DNA of 8,631 bases from an uncultured Marinilabiliales bacterium (lineage in GTDB: Bacteria > Bacteroidota > Bacteroidia > Bacteroidales > BM520), in NCBI GenBank assembly GCA_937877575.1, contig CALFIZ010000018.1, positions 1-8,631 of the forward strand, given 5' to 3'. Positions 1 through 5,606 of this stretch are shown one piece after another (within the stretch, counting starts at the first letter, position 1; each line of letters starts with the position of its first letter). The notes under the pieces were generated by a model. That model worked only from the letters and a program-made list of their open reading frames with translations, was not told the DNA's origin and searched no databases. Both the position numbers and the translations under genes were made by a program.

Positions 1-836
1 ATCTCATACAAACATGTGATTACCAGAGTGTCTTCTGAAACCGATATGTCATTGACGGCATCAAACTGCAGGTTTTTGCTGAAATAACTCCAGTCGCTTC
101 CATTGAAAACGAGCAGGGTGTCGCTGTTGAAAACGGTGGACTTGACATTGGCTATAAGATTCGAATTGTAATATTCAACTTCATTGAATTGCGAGGTGGC
201 ATGAGGCATATCCTCAATCTTATGCCAGTTTACATAATTCGACAGGTTGTCACCGGCATTTGCGATGTACAGGCCGTTGTCGCTTGCAGCTATAAATGAC
301 TGAATGTTATCCATATACGCAAAATCAAGCACGTTGACGTATGTGCCGTTGTCGCCGATATAATAAGTGTCTGCAACTTCACGTTTTTGGAGGTCGATGA
401 CCACGATTCCGAAACCGCAGCTCAAATAAGCGTACCTGTCTTTGAGAAATATTTTGTTGATGGTCTTGTTGCCTACGATGTTGCTCCTGTAAATGTCATT
501 CATGTTGTATATTTTTCCGTCAACCAGCAAGTCCAGGTTGGCATTGGAATAAGCTATCAGCAGCGTTTTGTAATTGGTGCTGTACCTGATACAGGTTATG
601 CCTATGTCGGACAGATAGTTTATTTTGGAATAGATATCTATCAGCCCAGTGGCCTTGTTGTAGGATAAAAGGCTGTATTTCGATGCGGCATAAACGGTTC
701 CGTTGTAGTCGGACGCCACCGAAGTCATTGCATTGTACGGGAAATGACCGCGCCAGTTGCCTATGCTTACCGTTTCCTGTGCGGTGGCAGCGAAGAAAAC
801 CGTCAGAATTGACAAGGTTAGTATTATTTTTTTCAT
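1..836 (-). CDS. porZ: PorZ-like type IX secretion system protein, N-terminal 278 residues (runs off left edge)
   Basis: Reading the minus strand from the ATG at 836-834 gives an uninterrupted frame of 278 codons to the window edge with no stop. The protein begins with a lysine-rich, hydrophobic signal peptide (residues 1-19, ending A-T-A) and a likely cleavage before Gln20. A glutamine at +1 is typical of exported Bacteroidota proteins and would cyclise to pyroglutamate. After it come blade-like repeats of a beta-propeller: GNWRGHFPYN at 26-35, VYAASKYSLLSYN at 48-60, SKINYLSDIGI at 70-80, LLIAYSNANLDLL at 92-104, and AYLSCGFGIVVIDL followed by DTYYIGDNG at 136-164. From memory this pattern matches the N-terminal propeller of PorZ, the surface protein that works with the PorU sortase to attach A-LPS to type IX secretion cargo. 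The second propeller and C-terminal domain lie outside the window. It sits 15 nt behind folB without a clear ribosome binding site, so the two are probably co-transcribed. The alternative is another two-component-regulator-type propeller protein. Confidence 0.8.
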   Translation of the reverse strand, partial: MKKIILTLSILTVFFAATAQETVSIGNWRGHFPYNAMTSVASDYNGTVYAASKYSLLSYNKATGLIDIYSKINYLSDIGITCIRYSTNYKTLLIAYSNANLDLLVDGKIYNMNDIYRSNIVGNKTINKIFLKDRYAYLSCGFGIVVIDLQKREVADTYYIGDNGTYVNVLDFAYMDNIQSFIAASDNGLYIANAGDNLSNYVNWHKIEDMPHATSQFNEVEYYNSNLIANVKSTVFNSDTLLVFNGSDWSYFSKNLQFDAVNDISVSEDTLVITCLYE

Positions 837-851
837 AGCCGGCTTTTTATC

Positions 852-1217
852 TTAGTTCTGTGGATAGTTGAGGGTTATTTCTACATTGCCGTTGAATTGT
901 TTCATCGGCGGATTATATTTCCTTATGGTTACAGACGCCTCCATTATTGCAGGGAATTCATTTACAACGGCATCCATTATTTTTCTTGCGAGATGTTCCA
1001 TCAGGTTCACCGGCTCCGAAAAAACCTTGACTATAAGTGCATGGACTTTGGAATAGTCAACCGTGTCGGTGATGTCATCACTGATTTCGCTTCTTGAAGT
1101 GTCGAATTTCATGACGAAATCGATGGAATAATCGGTTCCGACTTTCCTTTCCTCCGGCAGACAGCCGTGGTATCCCCATAGTTTTATGTCGCGTAATGCT
1201 ATTGAATTCCTGTTCAT
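852..1217 (-). CDS. folB: dihydroneopterin aldolase FolB
   Basis: FolB is the cytoplasmic enzyme that cleaves 7,8-dihydroneopterin to 6-hydroxymethyl-dihydropterin and glycolaldehyde in tetrahydrofolate synthesis. The 121-residue length is normal for the family. Family signatures are visible in order: GYHGCLPEE (15-23) near the N terminus, DTVDY (51-55), NLMEHLA (71-77) and RKYNPP (99-104). By alignment from memory with the Staphylococcus aureus enzyme (Glu22, Tyr54, Glu74, Lys100), the active-site residues here should be Glu23, Tyr55, the pterin-anchoring Glu74 and Lys100. The ATG at 1217-1215 is the only sensible start: the conserved first strand follows at once. No Shine-Dalgarno sequence precedes it. 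A candidate promoter element lies about 30 nt upstream (1248-1255, minus strand). It is the first gene of a probable folB-porZ transcription unit divergent from trkH. No other folate gene is in the window. Confidence 0.95.
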   Translation of the reverse strand: MNRNSIALRDIKLWGYHGCLPEERKVGTDYSIDFVMKFDTSRSEISDDITDTVDYSKVHALIVKVFSEPVNLMEHLARKIMDAVVNEFPAIMEASVTIRKYNPPMKQFNGNVEITLNYPQN

Positions 1218-1247
1218 TGGGACGTCAGTATTTCTTTATATATTCTG

Positions 1248-1255
1248 CAAAAGTA
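1248..1255 (-). promoter_or_regulatory. Bacteroidota -7 promoter element for folB-porZ
   Basis: On the minus strand this reads TACTTTTG, an exact match to the Bacteroidota housekeeping -7 consensus TAnnTTTG. It ends 30 nt before the folB ATG, giving an expected leader of roughly 25 nt. No good -33 TTG is seen at the usual distance upstream (only a TTAA-type sequence around 1272-1278), so the assignment rests on the -7 box and its position. Confidence 0.55.
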
Positions 1256-1298
1256 CTATTTTTTGGGTAATAATTAACCTTATTTGAAAAATTAGTAA

Positions 1299-1306
1299 TA
1301 TGTTTG
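1299..1306 (+). promoter_or_regulatory. Bacteroidota -7 promoter element for trkH
   Basis: The octamer TATGTTTG matches TAnnTTTG exactly and ends 28 nt before the trkH ATG. The nearest TTTG upstream (1283-1286) is only about 12 nt away, too close for the usual -33/-7 spacing of about 19-21 nt, so the -33 element looks poor. The box lies 43 nt from the opposing folB element, so the two promoters could compete for RNA polymerase. Confidence 0.55.
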
Positions 1307-1322
1307 CAGTTTAAATTCATGT

Positions 1323-1328
1323 AGAGGA
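1323..1328 (+). promoter_or_regulatory. Shine-Dalgarno-like site for trkH
   Basis: AGAGGA lies 6 nt upstream of the trkH ATG at 1335 and supports that start. Such a site is notable because most starts in this window, as in Bacteroidota generally, have an A-rich leader and no Shine-Dalgarno sequence. Confidence 0.5.
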
Positions 1329-1334
1329 AACATT

Positions 1335-2861
1335 ATGGCGATATTTTTTAAGAGAAATAATCTGAGAAAGCTGAATTGGATTTCGATTTTCAAGGTGCAG
1401 GGTGCCCTTTGGCTTTTGGAAGGTGCTCTGATGCTTTTGACTATGATAGTCTGTGCGATATACGATGACCGGTCACTTGATTTGTCCCAGCTTTACAATC
1501 CGCAATACGGTTTCACGGCATTGTTCGTATCGGCTATGATTGCCATTGCAGTGGGAATAATCCCGTTTTTCTTTCATAGCGATAAAGTCAGGTCTCTCGG
1601 AAAACGCGAAGGTGTTCTGATTATTGTCATGGGCTGGCTGACGATAACATTAGGCGGCTGTCTCCCGTTCTTGTTCAGCGGTGCTACTCCCGATTTCACC
1701 GATGCCTTCTTTGAGTCCATGTCGGGGTTTACCTCTACCGGCGCTTCCGTCATCGATGATTTGGAGTCCATCTCCCGCGGTGTCCTTTTCTGGCGGAGCC
1801 TGATTGCATGGATCGGCGGCATGGGAATCATAATCATCATCATGTCAGTGGCCATGATCCCTTCCCTTGGTATCAGCGGCTTTCTGCTTTACACGGCTGA
1901 GTCCACGGGTGTCCTGAAAACCCATCCGCGTCTTAAGGAAACTGCAAGAGGCCTGTTTGCGGTGTATTTGGCTCTGACCGTTTTATGCGCCTTTGCCCTG
2001 TATCTGTGCGGATTGTCACCTTACGATGCCATTTCACATTCATTCACGACCATATCCACATGCGGGTTTTCCACGTTCAACACAAGTGTGATGCTGTTCA
2101 CCCCTTCAATGCAGTATGTGATTATTTTCTTTATGATAATCTCTTCCATGAGTTTCAACTCCCTGTATTTCATCTTGTCTTTCAAGTTCAAAAAGAAGAA
2201 TCTTATTTCCGAAGAAAGCAAGGCGTTTCTGATTATTATCGCCGTGGCCACACTCTATATCTTTGTCTCCCTGATGTTGTCGCAATACAATAGCGGCGAC
2301 CCGGCATCAAAGGTATTCAGGGATTCTTTGATGGAGGTGGTATGCACTCTGACCACAACCGGCTTCAGTTCGGTGAATTATCTTTTGTGGCCTTCACATA
2401 TCTGGTTTGTCCTGTTCCTGCTGTTCTTTATCGGAGGCTGTTCCGGCTCCACGGCAGGCGGTGTCAAAATAGTGCGTTATATCATACTTGTGAAGAATTC
2501 CTTTACCGAAATGAAACACCAGATTCACCCGCAAGCCGTTATGCCTGTCAGATATAACAAGGAAGCGGTGCCTCAAAACACCATCTACAGTATCCATGCA
2601 TTCTTTATTCTCTATATTCTCGTGTTCGTCGCCGGAGCTCTTGCCTTTGCAATGATGGGACTGGATTTTGAGACCTCTATGGGTATTTCAATCGCATCCC
2701 TTGGCAACATCGGACCCGGCATCGGTGCAGTAGGTCCCGACAGCACGTACTCTTTCCTGCCAGCCATCGGCAAGTGGCTTTCGGTGATTTTGCAGTTTGT
2801 GGGACGTCTCGAACTGTTTATAGTCCTAATAATTTTCAATAAATCTTTCTGGGTCAAATAA
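1335..2861 (+). CDS. trkH: TrkH/KtrB-family potassium uptake channel subunit
   Basis: This is the 508-residue pore-forming subunit of a Trk/Ktr/HKT-type potassium transporter in the inner membrane. The family is built of four M1-P-M2 repeats, each contributing one loop to the selectivity filter. All four loops are visible: SGFTSTGAS (130-138), TTISTCGFST (238-247), TLTTTGFSSV (338-347) and ASLGNIGPGIG (454-464). The glycine- and serine-rich segment GGCSGSTAGGVKI (367-379) matches the intramembrane gating loop of the third repeat. Hydrophobic helices fill most of the rest, including an extremely isoleucine-rich stretch at 164-172. The length is in the usual range, and the start is supported by AGAGGA upstream. 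A cysteine (Cys243) stands beside the presumed second-loop filter glycine (Gly244), where many homologues have glycine. No trkA/ktrA regulatory nucleotide-binding subunit is found next to it; one would be expected elsewhere in the genome. The ftsX operon starts 20 nt downstream with its own candidate promoter. Confidence 0.95.
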   Translation: MAIFFKRNNLRKLNWISIFKVQGALWLLEGALMLLTMIVCAIYDDRSLDLSQLYNPQYGFTALFVSAMIAIAVGIIPFFFHSDKVRSLGKREGVLIIVMGWLTITLGGCLPFLFSGATPDFTDAFFESMSGFTSTGASVIDDLESISRGVLFWRSLIAWIGGMGIIIIIMSVAMIPSLGISGFLLYTAESTGVLKTHPRLKETARGLFAVYLALTVLCAFALYLCGLSPYDAISHSFTTISTCGFSTFNTSVMLFTPSMQYVIIFFMIISSMSFNSLYFILSFKFKKKNLISEESKAFLIIIAVATLYIFVSLMLSQYNSGDPASKVFRDSLMEVVCTLTTTGFSSVNYLLWPSHIWFVLFLLFFIGGCSGSTAGGVKIVRYIILVKNSFTEMKHQIHPQAVMPVRYNKEAVPQNTIYSIHAFFILYILVFVAGALAFAMMGLDFETSMGISIASLGNIGPGIGAVGPDSTYSFLPAIGKWLSVILQFVGRLELFIVLIIFNKSFWVK

Positions 2862-2867
2862 AATAAT

Positions 2868-2875
2868 TATTTTTG
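2868..2875 (+). promoter_or_regulatory. Bacteroidota -7 element directly before ftsX, suggesting a leaderless mRNA
   Basis: TATTTTTG matches TAnnTTTG and lies in the 20-nt gap between the trkH stop and the ftsX ATG, ending only 6 nt before that ATG. If used, transcription would start at or next to the A of the start codon, so the message would have almost no 5' leader. A clear TTG -33 element about 20 nt upstream is not visible within the end of trkH. Confidence 0.5.
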
Positions 2876-2881
2876 CAGATT

Positions 2882-3757
2882 ATGAATCAGGAGGAAAAAT
2901 TCACACATAGCCGGCTTGTATCTTCCTATAGGGGAGTGATTATAAGTATCAGCGTGATGCTGTATCTTCTCGGATTGCTGCTTGTTTTCATAGCCAATAC
3001 CAACTCGTTGCTTAACAACGTGAAGGAAAACATCGGTATTGAAGTCATTGTCAAGGACTTGTATGATGAGGATGAACTGAGATTCAACATACGGCAGCTG
3101 TATCTCAAACCTTTTACAAAACAGGTGATTCTCACTACCAATGAAGAGGCTGCAAAAGACCTTGCAGACAGACTTGACGAGGATTTCGTGGGCTTTATCG
3201 GCTATAATCCGCTGCCTACAAGTTTCGAACTGAAAGTGCATTCGGAGTATGCAAATCCCGACAGTCTGAAAATGATTGAAACGTATCTCGGCAGCCAGAA
3301 ATATGTCAAGTCCGTCTCCACACAGGAACAGATTATCAGAAGACTTAACAATTCCCGTAAAAGCACAAGCTCCATTCTTTTCGGATTCGTTCTTATCATG
3401 GTTCTGATTGTAATCGTGGTCATACATAGCACTATGAAACTGACTGTATATGCCAACAGAAACATAATCAAAACCATGCAGACCATAGGAGCCACAACGG
3501 GTTTCATCAGAATGCCTTATATCAAAAGAAGCCTTTATCAGGCAGTGCTCGGGGCGACATTCGCAGTGATAGCGCTGATGCTGACCCTTTTGATAATGGT
3601 TAAGTTCATGTATTCCGACTTCGAAATCCTGCTCCGACTGAAAGACATCATCGGTATAGTTGTGATAATCTATGTCTTCGGACTGGTTATCACGCTCTTC
3701 ACTTCTGTTTTCGCTATAAACAAGTATTTGGATATTAGGAAAAAAATATTGTATTAA
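2882..3757 (+). CDS. ftsX: FtsX-family cell division/envelope permease
   Basis: FtsX is the membrane subunit of the FtsEX ABC-type complex, which couples division to activation of peptidoglycan hydrolases. The 291-residue protein has the family layout: a short cytoplasmic N terminus, TM1 (about 18-38), a periplasmic domain (about 40-160) with GFIGYNPLPTSFELKV (104-119), then three more helices (about 164-186, 219-243 and 255-279). The cytoplasmic segment RNIIKTMQTIGAT (193-205) sits between TM2 and TM3, as expected. The start is placed at the ATG at 2882. A TTG three codons upstream (2873) is in frame but falls inside the candidate promoter and has no ribosome binding site. No ftsE is adjacent, which is common in Bacteroidota, where it lies elsewhere. 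It is the first gene of a tight four-gene operon: the next start is 1 nt past this stop. The function in this organism is inferred from family membership. Confidence 0.93.
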   Translation: MNQEEKFTHSRLVSSYRGVIISISVMLYLLGLLLVFIANTNSLLNNVKENIGIEVIVKDLYDEDELRFNIRQLYLKPFTKQVILTTNEEAAKDLADRLDEDFVGFIGYNPLPTSFELKVHSEYANPDSLKMIETYLGSQKYVKSVSTQEQIIRRLNNSRKSTSSILFGFVLIMVLIVIVVIHSTMKLTVYANRNIIKTMQTIGATTGFIRMPYIKRSLYQAVLGATFAVIALMLTLLIMVKFMYSDFEILLRLKDIIGIVVIIYVFGLVITLFTSVFAINKYLDIRKKILY

Positions 3758-3758
3758 T

Positions 3759-4007
3759 ATGAAAGACAACAAATTAAGTAAACCTGACTTTGTTTTCGGT
3801 AAGAAAAACTATATACTCTTTTTTATAGGCCTGGCCCTAATGTTGATAGGCTATGTCCTTATGACCGGCGGCGGCTCGGACAACCCTGAGGTGTTCAACG
3901 AAAAGATGTTTGACTTCAGAAGACTTACCCTGTCGCCTTTATGTATATTGGTCGGTATAGTGTTTGAGATATTCGCTATTTTTTACAAATCGAAAAAGGA
4001 AGAATAA
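3759..4007 (+). CDS. DUF3098 small membrane protein
   Basis: An 82-residue protein with two predicted transmembrane helices (about 18-36 and 58-76), a lysine-rich N terminus and a lysine/glutamate C terminus. Between the helices is a glycine-rich polar loop, MTGGGSDNPEVFNEKMFDFRR (35-55, apart from small differences the pattern I know from DUF3098). The family is confined, as far as I know, to Bacteroidota, and its function is unknown. It starts 1 nt after the ftsX stop, and its own stop overlaps the uppP start by one base (TAATG). That placement between ftsX and uppP is conserved in Bacteroidales to my knowledge. Translational coupling and the neighbours suggest an envelope role, perhaps as an accessory to FtsX or UppP, but nothing in the sequence shows a reaction. 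Confidence 0.9.
   Translation: MKDNKLSKPDFVFGKKNYILFFIGLALMLIGYVLMTGGGSDNPEVFNEKMFDFRRLTLSPLCILVGIVFEIFAIFYKSKKEE
3996..4002 (+). promoter_or_regulatory. Shine-Dalgarno-like site for uppP inside the DUF3098 gene
   Basis: AAGGAAG lies in the last codons of the DUF3098 gene, ending 4 nt before the uppP ATG at 4007. Together with the one-base stop/start overlap it points to coupled translation of the two membrane proteins and supports the chosen uppP start. Confidence 0.4.
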
Positions 4008-4795
4008 TGAGTTGGTGGCAGGCTTTGTTATTGGGGCTTATTCAAGGGTTGACGGAATTTCTGCCGGTGAGCAGTTCCGGTCATCTCGAGTTGGGGAAGG
4101 CCCTGTTGAATGTTGAGATTTCCGAAAACCTCCTTTTCACCGTGGTTGTCCATATCGCTACGGTTTTGAGCACCATTGTCGTCTTCAGGAAGGAAATAGG
4201 CAGACTGTTTGCCGGGTTTTTTTCAAAAGGTAAGAATGACGACAAGTCTTTCGTGTGGAAACTGTTGCTTTCGGCAGTGCCTGTCGCATTGGTTGGCTTC
4301 CTGTTTAAGGATTATGTCGATGTCCTCTTTGACGGAAGAATACTTCTCGTGGGATGTATGCTTCTTGTCACGGCTGCATTTCTTGCGGTCAGTTATTTCG
4401 TGAGAAAAGGTGATAGGGAAATCGGCTGGCTTGACGCTCTGATTATAGGGGTGGGGCAGGCTGTTGCAGTGATGCCGGGTCTTTCACGTTCAGGCACCAC
4501 CATTGCTACAGGCATGATGTTGGGCAACAAGCCGTCGGGTCTTGCAAAGTTTTCGTTCCTCATGGTCATAATTCCCGTTCTCGGTGAAATGTTCCTCGAT
4601 TTGATTAAAGGAGATATATTTGCAGCTGCGGGTTCGATAGGCGCTATCCCTTTGTCGGTCGGCTTTCTCGCCGCTTTCTTGTCAGGACTGTTTGCCTGCA
4701 GGTGGATGATAAAACTCGTTTCGAAAGGCAAATTGATATGGTTTGCCGTATATTGCGTTGTAATCGGCATCATTGCAATCATCTGTGGATTATAA
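4007..4795 (+). CDS. uppP: undecaprenyl-diphosphatase UppP (BacA)
   Basis: UppP is the integral membrane phosphatase that converts undecaprenyl diphosphate to undecaprenyl phosphate, supplying the lipid carrier for peptidoglycan and other surface polymers; overexpression gives bacitracin resistance. The 262-residue protein is of normal length. Both family signatures are present. The N-terminal QGLTEFLPVSSSGHL (13-27) contains the catalytic glutamate (Glu17) and His26. The second motif, PGLSRSGTT (157-165), contains the essential arginine (Arg161). Seven or eight hydrophobic helices cover most of the protein. Arrangement as two inverted repeats is family knowledge. The start overlaps the DUF3098 stop by one base, and the stop is 1 nt before truB, so it is an internal gene of the ftsX operon. 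I see no deviation in key residues. Confidence 0.96.
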   Translation: MSWWQALLLGLIQGLTEFLPVSSSGHLELGKALLNVEISENLLFTVVVHIATVLSTIVVFRKEIGRLFAGFFSKGKNDDKSFVWKLLLSAVPVALVGFLFKDYVDVLFDGRILLVGCMLLVTAAFLAVSYFVRKGDREIGWLDALIIGVGQAVAVMPGLSRSGTTIATGMMLGNKPSGLAKFSFLMVIIPVLGEMFLDLIKGDIFAAAGSIGAIPLSVGFLAAFLSGLFACRWMIKLVSKGKLIWFAVYCVVIGIIAIICGL

Positions 4796-4796
4796 C

Positions 4797-5507
4797 ATGA
4801 CTGAAAACCCTGATTTCGAGAGAGGTGAAATCCTGCTCTTCGACAAGCCGTACCATTGGTCGTCCTTTGATGTGGTGAACAAGGTGCGTATTTCCATAAA
4901 GCATTATTGCCACAAAAAAATCAAGGTGGGTCATGCCGGTACACTTGACCCGCTTGCAACCGGTCTCGTCATAGTATGCACCGGTGCCTATACCAAGCGC
5001 ATTGAGGAAGTGCAGGGCGAAGACAAGGAATATACAGGGACTTTCACCCTTGGTGCAACCCGTCCGTCTTTCGACAAGGAGTCGGAAATCGACAATGTGT
5101 ATGATTATTCCCACGTGACGCCTGACGGTATAATCAGGACGGCTGCCGAGTTCGTGGGCGAGCAGATGCAGGTCCCGCCTGTTTTTTCAGCCATTAAGAT
5201 AGAAGGGGTGCGTGCCTATAAGTTCGCCCGCAGCAATGATGCTGGAATAGAAAAGAAAATGCAGCCCCGCAGAATCAGAATCAATGAATTCGAAATAACC
5301 GGAATCAACCTGCCTGACGTGAATTTCCGAATCCTCTGCAGCAAGGGCACATACATTCGCTCCCTTGCCCGCGACTTCGGACAGAAACTCGGCTGCGGTG
5401 CATACCTTGAGGAACTCCGTCGTACCGCAATAGGAAATTTCCGCGTGGAAGATGCGTATGATGTGTTTGAATTTGATGAAATCCTGAATTCAAAAAATAA
5501 TTCTTGA
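4797..5507 (+). CDS. truB: tRNA pseudouridine-55 synthase TruB
   Basis: TruB isomerises uridine 55 in the T-loop of tRNAs to pseudouridine. The 236-residue protein shows the family motifs in order: LLFDKPYHWSS (13-23), GHAGTLDPLATG (45-56) with the catalytic aspartate Asp51, the KEYTG segment (77-81) with the active-site tyrosine Tyr79, PPVFSAIKIEGVRAY (127-141) and CSKGTYIRSLARDFG (181-195). The ATG at 4797, 1 nt after the uppP stop, is chosen because the frame can be extended upstream only into uppP without another ATG. The protein ends soon after the catalytic domain and lacks the C-terminal PUA-type extension of the Escherichia coli enzyme. Short forms like this are, as far as I recall, usual in Bacteroidota. 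Its stop codon TGA is embedded in the -33 element of the queA promoter. Confidence 0.96.
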   Translation: MTENPDFERGEILLFDKPYHWSSFDVVNKVRISIKHYCHKKIKVGHAGTLDPLATGLVIVCTGAYTKRIEEVQGEDKEYTGTFTLGATRPSFDKESEIDNVYDYSHVTPDGIIRTAAEFVGEQMQVPPVFSAIKIEGVRAYKFARSNDAGIEKKMQPRRIRINEFEITGINLPDVNFRILCSKGTYIRSLARDFGQKLGCGAYLEELRRTAIGNFRVEDAYDVFEFDEILNSKNNS

Positions 5508-5534
5508 CAAATTACAGGATTTGTATTACCTTTG
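5504..5534 (+). promoter_or_regulatory. Bacteroidota promoter for queA (-33 TTG and -7 TAnnTTTG)
   Basis: TTGACA at 5504-5509 and TACCTTTG at 5527-5534 give a -33 TTG and an exact -7 consensus separated by 20 nt. This is the best promoter in the window. The -33 element overlaps the truB stop codon (5505-5507). Transcription would start near 5540, leaving a leader of about 65 nt before the queA ATG. Confidence 0.75.
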
Positions 5535-5606
5535 CGACCTAATTTATACGCAGTTTTTTTCGATTTTTTTCAGAGATAAAAGATTACAGGTCAACAACAT
5601 ACGTAT
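5508..5606 (+). other. truB-queA intergenic region with queA leader
   Basis: Ninety-nine bases without a gene. Apart from the promoter, the expected leader (about 5540-5606) contains two runs of seven or more T (5554-5560 and 5564-5570) and a copy of ATTACAGG (5583-5590) that repeats the one at 5511-5518. I see no stable GC-rich hairpin, so neither a classical terminator for truB nor a recognisable riboswitch can be supported. No Shine-Dalgarno sequence stands at the proper distance from the queA ATG. Confidence 0.5.

Noticed and set aside
387..668. A 93-codon plus-strand frame that might pass for a gene at the left end
   Set aside because: It lies antisense inside the porZ frame, which has a signal peptide and family motifs. 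The plus-strand frame has neither.
2873..2881. An upstream TTG start for ftsX
   Set aside because: It would add three residues, sits inside the candidate -7 box, and the ATG at 2882 gives the expected N terminus.
2889..2895. AGGAGGA resembling a strong Shine-Dalgarno sequence just after the ftsX ATG
   Set aside because: It lies in codons 3-5, with no in-frame start codon at a suitable distance downstream. It encodes Gln-Glu-Glu.
2867..3772. A 301-codon open frame on the minus strand covering all of ftsX
   Set aside because: The translation is rich in His, Gln, Tyr and Asp without recognisable domains, and it mirrors the ftsX reading frame, whose product is clearly a membrane protein. It is a shadow.
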